NCBI GenBank assembly: GCA_032718475.1 | Contig: JAUCBJ010004331.1 | Location: 1-64,000 of the forward strand | DNA length: 64,000 nt | DNA from: Nemertoderma westbladi | Taxonomy: Eukaryota > Xenacoelomorpha > Nemertodermatida > Nemertodermatidae | Reading direction: 5' to 3' | Shown: piece after piece, positions 54,812 through 64,000 of the stretch | How positions within the stretch are numbered: the stretch's first letter is position 1 | Layout of the letters: every line of letters starts with the position of its first letter | Notes under the pieces: model-generated | Databases searched by the model: none | What the model was told of the DNA's origin: nothing | The model's input: only the letters and a program-made list of their open reading frames with translations | Program-made: the position numbers and the translations under genes

Positions 54812-54935
54812 TATTAATTTATTAATTAATGTAATAATTACAGAATTAATTTATTAATTAATTTAATAATTACAGAATTAATTTATTAATTAATTTAATA
54901 ATTACAGAATTAATTTATTAATTAAATTATTAATC
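54812..54935. repeat. AT-rich ~32-bp tandem repeat
   Basis: About four units of taataattacagaattaatt + tattaattaat. Confidence 0.85.
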
Positions 54936-55159
54936 AATGTCTATAGTAGTGACATATCACATCAGCATCATTAAATTTTGCAATCTATATACATAACATA
55001 ATTAAACAACATTATTCCAATGATACAATGAAAAATAAATAATAATAATATAATTCGATTTAAATATTTTTTAGCATATGTAATTGAGTATTGAAAAATT
55101 GCAAACAACAACAAAAATATTGCAAAGTTTAAATGTGTACATAAGGTAGGGATGCACCA

Positions 55160-55521
55160 TCCACCACACCAGCACATCGCCATATAGAGCGAGAGGACCT
55201 AAAGCAGGCACATGTTGCCCTTAAAGTGGCAAAAGAAAGCCTGGCTCTTACCCAGCCCGTATTCTTCTCACGCTCTGCAGAAGACAATAGTTACTGGACT
55301 GTTCTGGCAGCGTAAGAGGGGGCGTCTGAGTCAATGACTCTAATATCGAACAACGCCTTCCTCTGCGGCTGCCAAAATCCCCTCACTGAAATGTCGGCCC
55401 GTAGTCCAGCAATGCCACTCTCATCATCTACCTCCCGTATGATCGGCTCCCGTTCAACTGAAGCACCTGGGAATGCCAGATCAAAAAGCCCGCCCTGTGC
55501 ATCTCTGACCTCGTTATGGCG
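55160..55521 (-). pseudogene. LINE C-terminal remnant (RGFW domain)
   Basis: The minus-strand frame reads HNEVRDAQGGLFDLAFPGAS, GLRADISVRGFWQPQRKALF, DIRVIDSDAPSY, a stop (TAA), then in the same frame AEREK and GWVRARLSFATLRATCACF. This is the order D.R.RGFW....FFD.RV ... AE.EK ... W.R.RLSFALLR found after the RT in several invertebrate LINE polyproteins, with the FTPLVFS-type middle lost. It ends where the dispersed repeat at 55523 begins. Confidence 0.6.
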
Positions 55522-55522
55522 T

Positions 55523-55706
55523 ACGTGGCGCTTTAAGTATAAAAACAGAGTTATGACTTATACTAAACACAACGGGATGGCTACTGATTTTCGTAAATAG
55601 CGCATTCTTTAGGAGATGCTTTATTATCTGTCACACTACTGCACACGACTTCACACTGTTTCACACTGATCTGCCGACCGTCACTGAATTTAACCATATA
55701 TAAGGA
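55523..55706. repeat. Dispersed ~185-bp repeat, copy 2
   Basis: Homologous to 8633-8816 over the full length. It ends 8 bp before the LINE-A insertion. Confidence 0.85.
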
Positions 55707-55914
55707 AGATAGGATGCCGCGTCAAGGCAGATTTCGTTGTTCTGCTAGCACGCAGACTAAGTCTTACCTTGGCCACAATAAGGCGGTGATCACTGGAGAA
55801 GGGTCGAAGTGTAAATGCATTACAGTCTTGTATAGAGCTCCTGTACTTCCTATGAAACAGAATATGGTCTACCTGGGACTTGTGACCACTGGGTCCACTA
55901 TGGGACCACTGGGC

Positions 55915-57487
55915 CCCCTGGACTGACAACAAAATTCAGAAGTGCCGAAATGACCTTCATAAGGCGCAGAAAGAGTCCCGACTCAAACAGACTACAGCGG
56001 CCAAGAATGCAGTTAAGGCTGCATCTAGGTCCCTGAACAGGCAGTACTCTGTTAATCTACAGGAGCTAATAAACCAACAGGTTGATGCCATCAATGATGC
56101 TGACGACAGCAGGCAATCATCCCAGGCATGGAAATCGATCAATCTGCTTACTGGGCGGAAAAGCCAACCAACCACCAAGGTTAAGGCTGAATCACCAGCC
56201 GATTGCCTCAATGGTTGGAAAGCCCACTTTGAAAAGCTCCTCAATAATGACAGGGTATTGCCTGATAACTTTATAGAAGTAAAAGTGTCTGAGTCTGTAC
56301 TCCCAGATATTCCCATTGGCGATATCTCCTTTGCAGAAGTGAAGGCTGCTGCAAAGAGCATTAAGACCAATCGTGCCAGTGGAGTAGATGGTGTTCCCCC
56401 TGAGGTCTTTAAAATACCTGAGTGTTTAAAGCTCATCTATCCCATCATAGTAGACATGTACCGTACAACAAGAGTCCCACAAGAAATGAAAACAAACAAG
56501 TTGGTGCCAGTTCCCAAGAAGGGCAACCTAACACTCTATGGTTCTTTTCGGGGAATCTCATTGATCTCGATTGCTGCAAAACTATACAATAGAATTCTAT
56601 TAAATAGCATCAGGGATCCCATTGAGAGACTGCTACGTGGAAATCAGAATGGGTTCCGTAAAGGTCGTGGGACCATGGAGCCCATTTTGGCACTTAGAAG
56701 GATAATTGAAGAGTTATCAAAAAAGAAAGACAGGCATCTGGCTGTTATCTTTGTTGACTTCTTCAAGGCCTTTGATTCAGTCTCTCGCTCACGTATGTTC
56801 AGCATACTTTCATTATATGGGATTCCTGATGAAATTATTGCAGCAATCAGATCAGTATACGATGGTTCGACAACATTTGTGTCTACTGTTGACGGTGACA
56901 CAGAACCATTTGAAGTGTTATGGGGCGTCCTCCAAGGAGACACACTTGCACCATTCTTGTTCATTATTGTGGTTGACTATGTTCTACGCATGTCCTTAGA
57001 TCATCATAATGATGATGGGGTGATGATAACTCCAACTACTGGCTCCAGAAGTCGAGGAAATCCTGCCAAGTACCTAACTGATCTAGACTTTGCTGATGAC
57101 TTAGGAGTACTCTCAGAATCACTAGAGGGAGCCCAACGGCTCCTCAGCTCATTAGAACATGCTGCTTCTAGTGTTGGTCTTTTTATTAACTCCAGAAAGA
57201 CCAAAATTTTGACAGTTAACTTTGAAAGTCCTCAGCAAGTCTCTGATCGGATGAGCATAAGCTCAAAGGATGGTATGCTTGAGCATGTGGACGACTTCTG
57301 TTACCTGGGATCATGGATCCGGAAGTCAGGTGAGGACCTTCGAATACGTAAGGGAAAGGCATGGGCAGCCTTGAATAGGCTTTCCAGGATTTGGAAGTCA
57401 CCTAGAATTCATCGGAAACTTAAGGTCCGATTATTTAGAGCAGCAGTAGTTCCAGTACTCCTCTACGGGAGTCCATGCTGGCTCTAA
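55915..57487 (+). pseudogene. LINE-A reverse transcriptase (A5, first unit)
   Basis: Open without stop from the 5'-inversion joint to 57487. It holds the DDSRQSSQAWKSINLLTGRK linker, ASGVDGVPPEVFK, PVPKKGNLTLYGSFRGISLI, GNQNGFRKGRGT, VIFVDFFKAFDSVSRS, WGVLQGDTLAPFLFIIVVDY, DLDFADDLGVL and LYGSPCWL. It ends early because one G is missing in tgctggctctaac (A2 has tgctgggctctaac). The C-terminal domain continues in another frame (57475 onwards). No initiation codon is required by the evidence; the N-terminus is lost. Confidence 0.92.
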
Positions 57488-57750
57488 CTGCTGAGGACAC
57501 CAAATCTCTGGATGGCACATTCACAAGAATGCTACGCCGGGTACATTGTGTCAAGTACAATGCACACATCTCCAACCAGACACTATATAACATTGGAGGT
57601 GTCGCATTGGTTCCCCCAAGCTTGACACTAGAACAAAGCCGCCTCCGCTTTGCAAGACATTTCTTTCGCCGTGAGGACCAGCCAGTGCATAATCTTGTAC
57701 TTTGGCAGCTCCATGGAGTGAATAAGCATGGTGGACAGCCCATGACCTTC

Positions 57751-58918
57751 TATACAATAGAATTCTATTAAATAGCATCAGGGATCCCATTGAGAGACTG
57801 CTACGTGGAAATCAGAATGGGTTCCGTAAAGGTCGTGGGACCATGGAGCCCATTTTGGCACTTAGAAGGATAATTGAAGAGTTATCAAAAAAGAAAGACA
57901 GGCATCTGGCTGTTATCTTTGTTGACTTCTTCAAGGCCTTTGATTCAGTCTCTCGCTCACGTATGTTCAGCATACTTTCATTATATGGGATTCCTGATGA
58001 AATTATTGCAGCAATCAGATCAGTATACGATGGTTCGACAACATTTGTGTCTACTGTTGACGGTGACACAGAACCATTTGAAGTGTTATGGGGCGTCTTC
58101 CAAGGAGACACACTTGCACCATTCTTGTTCATTATTGTGGTTGACTATGTTCTACGCATGTCCTTAGATCATCATAATGATGATGGGGTGATGATAACTC
58201 CAACTACTGGCTCCAGAAGTCGAGGAAATCCTGCCAAGTACCTAACTGATCTAGACTTTGCTGATGACTTAGGAGTACTCTCAGAATCACTAGAGGGAGC
58301 CCAACGGCTCCTCAGCTCATTAGAACATGCTGCTTCTAGTGTTGGTCTTTTTATTAACTCCAGAAAGACCAAAATTTTGACAGTTAACTTTGAAAGTCCT
58401 CAGCAAGTCTCTGATCGGATGAGCATAAGCTCAAAGGATGGTATGCTTGAGCATGTGGACGACTTCTGTTACCTGGGATCATGGATCCGGAAGTCAGGTG
58501 AGGACCTTCGAATACGTAAGGGAAAGGCATGGGCAGCCTTGAATAGGCTTTCCAGGATTTGGAAGTCACCTAGAATTCATCGGAAACTTAAGGTCCGATT
58601 ATTTAGAGCAGCAGTAGTTCCAGTACTCCTCTACGGGAGTCCATGCTGGCTCTAACTGCTGAGGACACCAAATCTCTGGATGGCACATTCACAAGAATGC
58701 TACGCCGGGTACATTGTGTCAAGTACAATGCACACATCTCCAACCAGACACTATATAACATTGGAGGTGTCGCATTGGTTCCCCCAAGCTTGACACTAGA
58801 ACAAAGCCGCCTCCGCTTTGCAAGACATTTCTTTCGCCGTGAGGACCAGCCAGTGCATAATCTTGTACTTTGGCAGCTCCATGGAGTGAATAAGCATGGT
58901 GGACAGCCCATGACCTTC
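57751..58918 (+). repeat. 1,168-bp tandem duplicate of 56583-57750
   Basis: Sequence jumps from catgaccttc (57750) back to tatacaatagaattc (as at 56583) and then repeats for exactly 1,168 bp before continuing with ttgagacgcatc at 58919. The only difference I noticed is gtcctcc to gtcttcc (GVLQGD to GVFQGD). Both units carry the same single-base deletion in the C-terminal frame, so the duplication followed the loss of function. Confidence 0.95.
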
Positions 58919-59077
58919 TTGAGACGCATCTTAAAGGACACTGGCCTTGTAGATGCTGGTGATCTAGCAAATGTCATGGGTGGTAGGGAGTTGTGGCGGT
59001 GCAATTTTGTTGACAAGCCTGCAGAGCATTCTTAAAAATGCAGCTGCAATGCAGCATGCCGATCCTAGTAGTAGTAT
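58919..59077 (+). pseudogene. LINE-A C-terminus and 3' tail (A5)
   Basis: LRRILKDTGLVDAGDLANVM, GGRELWRCNFVDKPAEHS and a stop, then taaaaatgcagctgcaatgc and the TAG-repeat end. This shows the natural C-terminus of the LINE-A protein. Confidence 0.9.
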
Positions 59078-60321
59078 ATTTTTACGGACAGGCATACAAA
59101 CAGAAACGACGAGGCCAAATTTGAATTTTGACATCAGAAATGAAGTCACGGATCAAGAAAACCCATATACGAAATGTTTTAGACAGATAGTATGCTGTCT
59201 ATTGTATTGAAGACATACTGACAGACAGACCGATAGTCAAACGGCCTGACAGCCATATCTCGACAAGTTAAGACAGATATTGTGAAAATGTATTCCAATT
59301 TTGAATGTCTTGTCAAAAATCTGCTCTAGATGAAATAGAAAAAAAATTTGTAGAGAAAATTTGAAGTAGCGCTAACCCCCTGAGTTGAGGCCACTAACAT
59401 GAAATTAAATAAATAATATTGTTTTTTTTTGTTCAGAAGTGTAAATGATGACGTCACTGAGGTTTGAAACATCGCAATACGGTGGAGTTTAGGAAAAACG
59501 GCGAGAGTATAATATTAGATTTAGTAGTTATTATTATAGTATTAGAGAAAATGGTTTTAGAGTAAATTTAAAGCCCGGCTGAATTTGGAAAATTAATAAA
59601 AGTCTTATATCCACTAGTATCAATATTATTATCTTAATTTAATATATTATTAAACATCTAAATATCCAATTAAATACACAAAAGGGCAATAATTCTGGCT
59701 CGGGTTCAATGTTGGCCCAATCAACAGTTAGCACTGAGCGGCAAGAACCAATCAGCAGTCGGCACAGAAGGGCAAACACCAATGAACTGTCAGCACAGAA
59801 GGGCAAGGACCAAGAACTGTCGCTACATAAAGAAGGGCCGCCAGTCGAGCAAATGGTTGGTTAATTAAAGCATAACAAAATAATACAAAACAACTACATT
59901 GCACCAACGATAAAAATATAAACAAAGTTAATAAAATACTGAAGACAATAATACAAAAAACTGAAAAGATCAAACAATGAATGGGGTCACAAAATATTAT
60001 GGGTTGAAACATATAGAATTTATAACAGCGTGAAATGAAATACCGATCTGTATGCAGTCGGGATAACAATAAAGGTTGGGATATATTTGGTTATAAATGC
60101 ACGTCCATTTTTATGCTGTCTGTAAAACATGAAACATAGCCACTATATGCTGTGTACTAAATAAACGCGATTTCAGTCTGCTTTTAGTAAAAAGTGTTAA
60201 ACAGTTAGACCAGCTTGTATTAGAGCGTGTTTTCTGTTACTAGAAATAGAAAATACAACTGAAATGTCATATAGTTTAATAGACACCTAAATATGTATAA
60301 AATGTGATGCTATATAGCACT
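59078..60321. other. AT-rich spacer, no gene seen
   Basis: Short partial repeats of ggcacagaagggcaa / gcacagaagggcaa (59760-59800); otherwise nothing supportable. Confidence 0.4.
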
Positions 60322-61799
60322 TTAGTCCATGTGCCAGCCAGCATAGGGGATACTTTTTGGTAACCATCTGGAACTTATATTTTTAGGAAGACCTATTCTA
60401 TCTTCTGGTCATTCATTTTGATATGATAACAAATCTGAATCGGTAGCTGACTTGGTGTTATCACCGGTTGTCATGGAAATGGCAAAATATCAAACATGCT
60501 GTAGTAGTCTAAGAACTCAATATAAATTCATCGCGTCTTCTGAAAAAGATAGGTACTGTCTTTCAATTCTAAATGTGTCATTACTAAATGAAAACAAACA
60601 AGTTTTAGAAAAATAGCTACCATTTTAGAACAATATCATTATTTTAAAAACAAATTGCCACATGTTGTTGAATATTAGTTTTGGAAAATTTTGATATACT
60701 GAGAGCAAAACTTGTTTTGTTAAGGGAGGTATCACCCTCTGCGACTGCCAAATTTTAAAATTTCCTGAATATTTTTGGAAATTTTTTCTTCTAATTTTGT
60801 GGTTTGATAGAAGGGCTTTTACGTGGTGACATCGGTTTTCGCCATTGAATAATTTTCCACCACAAACCAGAACTTTTCACAACATAATTTATTGCTAATA
60901 TTCATGACTCTCTGCATAAAACAACATTTTTCTCAGTTTGCCGATTTTATCAATTATCATCACTAAATTCCTTTTTTATTAACTACTTTTTTATTTTTCT
61001 CTCAATTTTTATCAAACATATACCAAAATGTTCAGCATCTATAGGGCTACAATCCGTTGTATTGGTTTTGTAACATATGTCCATTTAGATGTTCTATGAT
61101 CCATTATGTAACTGCTTCTCTTTGTCTACCTCAAAATATATGATGCCCGAAATATAGCCCGAACATACTAAAACCCCCATAAATTTTTCAAAAACAATAA
61201 TTTTATGTTGAAATTTTCACAAAAGATAACCTACATATCTAGGTTCATTGGGCCAAACCTCTTCGAACGAGAACTGCAACCCATTTGGTACTACAGATCC
61301 TTCTACATGAGATATTTTTCATAAAAACTCTCAAAATCTTTACAAATTTTGAAAAAAACTGACTTGAACAAAAAGTCCCATATTTTTCGAGAAAAAAAAT
61401 GGTTTGCGAAGGTATCCATACTCAGTTTTTTTAGTTAAAGATCACAGATAATTGTGTTAAAGTTTCAGAACAGTAGCTATAAAAAAAAAATAGATTTGGG
61501 GTGATACCCCCCTTAAAATGGTTATGGTACCAAAGATATTTAGAATTGTAACAAATTAAGAATTGTAAGACCAGTACCTATCTTTTTCAGAAGACGCGAT
61601 GAATTTATATTGAGTTTTTAGACTACTACAGCATGTTTGATATTTTGCTATTTCCATGACAACACCAAGTCAGCTACCAATTCAGAATTGTTATCATATC
61701 AAAACGAATGGCCAGAAGATAGAATAGGTCTTCCCAAATATATAACTTTCAGATGGTTACCAAAAAGTATTCCTTATACAGGCTGGTTGCTATGGACTA
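60322..61799. mobile_element. Foldback element split by a nested TTAA element
   Basis: agtccatgtgccagccagca, tactttttggtaaccatctg, gacctattctatcttctggt and aactcaatataaattcatcg (60323-60550) are mirrored at 61570-61799 (cgatgaatttatattgagtt ... cagatggttaccaaaaagta ... ggctggttgctatggact). The arms are about 240-260 bp, with 10-15% mismatch by eye. Confidence 0.88.
60724..61512. mobile_element. TTAA-flanked non-autonomous DNA transposon
   Basis: The left end GGGAGGTATCACCCTC and the right end GGGGTGATACCCCCC (complement GGGGGGTATCACCCC) form ~15-bp inverted repeats with one mismatch. Each is directly bordered by TTAA (60720-60723 and 61513-61516). It is 789 bp with no coding sequence. TTAA duplication with a 5'-GGG terminus fits a Kolobok-type or piggyBac-type element; the superfamily is not settled. 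It lies in the loop of the foldback above. Confidence 0.78.
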
Positions 61800-62064
61800 C
61801 TTGACATGAAGAAAACACTGCACATGGGATGATGACATCTACAATTTAATTACACAGCAAAAAACTTACAATAAAATACAGTATCTATCTATCTATCATT
61901 ATTATACCTTAGATACTAGGTAGAGCGCCTATGTGACACTAATTAACCAACAAGTGCGGTAATTATCACACCTGTTAGACTTTACTAAATAAATAAATAT
62001 ATTACATTTAAATTTATATGTTAAACATATCATTTTATCGGCCCTGGTGTGTCTTTTACATATA
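61800..62064. other. Spacer, tatc microsatellite
   Basis: (tatc)4 at about 61880-61897. No gene. Confidence 0.4.
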
Positions 62065-62135
62065 GGGAGGGGGGGGGGGGGGGGGGGGGCTGGACGCAAT
62101 AAAAATTCATAACGTGCCACTGTAACCTGCTCCTT
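62065..62135 (+). mobile_element. G-tract element, copy 5 (internally deleted)
   Basis: G21 (62069-62089), CTGGACGCAATA, a short remnant, then aacgtgccactgtaacctgc and tcctttcc match the two parts of the 1092-1349 family with about 70 bp missing between. The distal end is lost. Confidence 0.85.
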
Positions 62136-62936
62136 TCCGTCTTTAATAACTTTAAAAATTAACCTAAATAAGTAGATAAGTCAGTGCAGAGTTCAATATA
62201 AGAACCGGTTTACTAAAAATATTAATTAATTGCGGTTTATAATTAATTGAAATATATAGGATATAAATGCTGTTTAAACAACCTTCAATACGGAACTTAA
62301 GAGACCTGAGTAAAATAAAAAAAAGTAGCCTAATTTCATTACAGAAAGACACTGCCGAATGTTTATAAAATAAATAATAACTTATGTCTGTAAGTAATCC
62401 CGCTTCCTACATATTTTTATTAAATTAATTAATTAATTAATGGCTTTAAAACTACAAAAACCTACGGGCTACTTTATTAAATGCATCCTTTTTTGTTAGC
62501 AAAGAGCTTATAGAAAACACTAAATCAAATAATAGTAGTTATCAATTCTAATGCCTCCATGTTGGACAGAAAACAAATCGTGGAGTAGAAACGTCACAAT
62601 ACCTCCTCATTGATTACTATGGTAACAAATTGACAATTCTAGAATCTTATATAACAATATGAAACCAAATCTCCAAGAAAAATGATAATAATAATTATTG
62701 GAGAAAATTGGCTGAAAGTCACATTCCAAACTTTCATTAAATGATGAGATGACGTTATTATTTCCGATTTTAAGATGCGACCAATATATTTAGGATTGAA
62801 ACCGAAACAATGGCGTTAATGTTATAAAGAACGAACCTAGCGAGCATTTAAATGATTTATATTTTGAATCCAATTGACTTCAATTCCCGTAAAATTTAGA
62901 ATAAAAATGACCCGATGAAAATCTCTCGACATAATA
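62136..62936. other. AT-rich spacer, no gene seen
   Basis: No supportable feature. Confidence 0.4.
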
Positions 62937-64000
62937 TCTACCTACATAGGGGGTCTACCTACATAGGGGGTCTACCTACATAGGGGGTCTACCTACATAG
63001 GGAGTCTACCTACATAGGGGGTCTACCTACATAGGGGGTCTACCTACATAGGGGGTCTACCTACATAGGGGGTCTACCTACATAGGGGGTCTACCTACAT
63101 AGGGGGTCTACCTACATAGGGGGTCTATCTACATAGGGGGTCTACCTACATAGGGGGTCTACCTACATAGGGGGTCTACCTACATAGGGGGTCTACCTAC
63201 ATAGGGGGTCTACCTACATAGGGGGTCTACCTACATAGGGGGTCTACCTACATAGGGGGTCTACCTAGATAGGGGGTCTACCTACATAGGGGGTCTACCT
63301 ACATAGGGGGTCTACCTACATAGGGGGTCTACCTAGATAGGGGGTCTACCTACATAGGGGGTCTACCTACATAGGGGGTTTACCTACATAGGGGGTCTAC
63401 CTACATAGAGGGTCTACCTACATAGGGGGTCTACCTACATAGGGGGTCTACCTACATAGGGGGTCTAACTACATAGGGGGTCTACCTACATAGGGGGTCT
63501 ACCTACATAGGGGGTCTACCTAGATAGGGGGTCTACCTACATAGGGGGTCTACCTACATAGGGGGTTTACCTACATAGGGGGTCTACCTACATAGGGGGT
63601 CTACCTACATAGGGGGTCTACCTACATAGGGGGTCTACCTACATAGGGGGTCTACCTACATAGGGGGTCTACCTACATAGGGGGTCTACCTACATAGGGG
63701 GTCTATCTACATAGGGGGTCTACCTACATAGGGGGTCTACCTACATAGGGGGTCTACCTACTTAGGGGGTCTACCTACATAGGGAGTCTACCTACATAGG
63801 GGGGTCTACCTACATAGGGGGTCTACCTACATAGGGGGTCTACCTACATAGGGGGGTCTACCTACATAGGGGGGTCTACCTACATAGGGGGTCTACCTAC
63901 ATAGGGGGTCTACCTACATAGGGGGGTCTACCTACATAGGGAGTCTACCTACATAGGGGGTCTACCTACATAGGGGGTCTACCTACATAGGGGGTCTACC
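62937..64000. repeat. 17-bp satellite array, continues beyond window
   Basis: About 62 units of CTACCTACATAGGGGGT, uninterrupted to the last base. Variant units (ctagatag, gtttacctac) recur 187 bp apart (63331/63518 and about 63376/63563), showing an 11-unit higher-order block. Units with an extra G cluster after 63800. Confidence 0.97.

Larger units (their letters stand above)
55714..59077 (+). mobile_element. LINE-A copy A5 with 5' inversion and internal duplication
   Basis: Bases 55714-55905 are LINE-A endonuclease/linker sequence in minus orientation (SQVDHILFHRKYRSSIQD on the minus strand). From about 55912 the element runs plus-strand from APWTDNKIQKC-like sequence to the 3' tail (gcagctgcaatgcagcatgc, then TAGTAGTAG at 59069-59077). 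About 70 codons between the two parts are missing. Opposed 5' and 3' parts with loss at the joint are the signature of twin priming during LINE insertion. The RT region is also tandemly duplicated (56583-57750 / 57751-58918). Confidence 0.93.

Noticed and set aside
55334-55600. Plus-strand 88-codon frame
   Set aside because: It is the shadow of the minus-strand LINE C-terminal remnant and runs on into the dispersed repeat.

Overview
This is eukaryotic intergenic DNA, very rich in repeats, with one recognisable host gene. The retroelement mix (several LINE lineages, a Penelope-like element, a BEL/Pao remnant), the intron-containing AP-3 sigma gene, AT-rich spacers with frequent ACCGGT motifs, and many foldback elements suggest a marine invertebrate. 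A tunicate or another soft-bodied deuterostome or lophotrochozoan would fit, but the window alone does not decide this. There are no prokaryotic or organellar features.

Layout. At 1-7 kb lie a LINE stub, a terminal-inverted-repeat element ending in long G/C homopolymers, a scrambled LINE-A fragment, a 1.75-kb array of a 15-bp repeat, and a 1.5-kb TTAA-flanked piggyBac-like non-autonomous transposon abutting a 13-bp array. At 7-14 kb are dispersed repeats, inverted 15-bp arrays, a second 13-bp array inside a composite inverted-repeat element, hairpins and a tRNA-like segment. At 14.7-20.2 kb are two minus-strand copies of LINE-A flanking a fragment of a different LINE. At 21.2-24.0 kb is a CR1-like LINE with a long intact frame that carries an in-frame 10-residue minisatellite. 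At 24.7-25.3 kb is a Penelope remnant. At 28-32 kb are LINE-A tails and foldbacks. At 33-37 kb are nested inverted arrays around a broken LINE. At 38.4-40.5 kb is a 2-kb foldback with C/G-tract ends. At 42-46.6 kb are a 33-bp array, a GC-rich unknown coding region and a decayed BEL/Pao pol.

The host gene is at 49,372-52,493 on the minus strand. It encodes the AP-3 adaptor complex sigma subunit in two coding exons (91 + 95 codons), with consensus splice sites and a phase-0 intron of 2,561 bp. Most of that intron is a 1.8-kb inverted-repeat element holding a decayed YqaJ-type nuclease reading frame. At 53-59 kb are small foldbacks, a LINE C-terminal remnant, and a LINE-A insertion with a 5' inversion and an exact 1,168-bp tandem duplication. 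At 60.3-61.8 kb a TTAA-flanked element is nested inside a foldback. The window ends in a 17-bp satellite running off the right edge.

Apart from AP-3 sigma, everything recognisable is mobile or repetitive. The recurrent theme, and the best candidate for something undescribed, is non-autonomous elements whose inverted ends are either G/C homopolymers or short tandem arrays (15, 13, 19 or about 20 bp) in inverted pairs.
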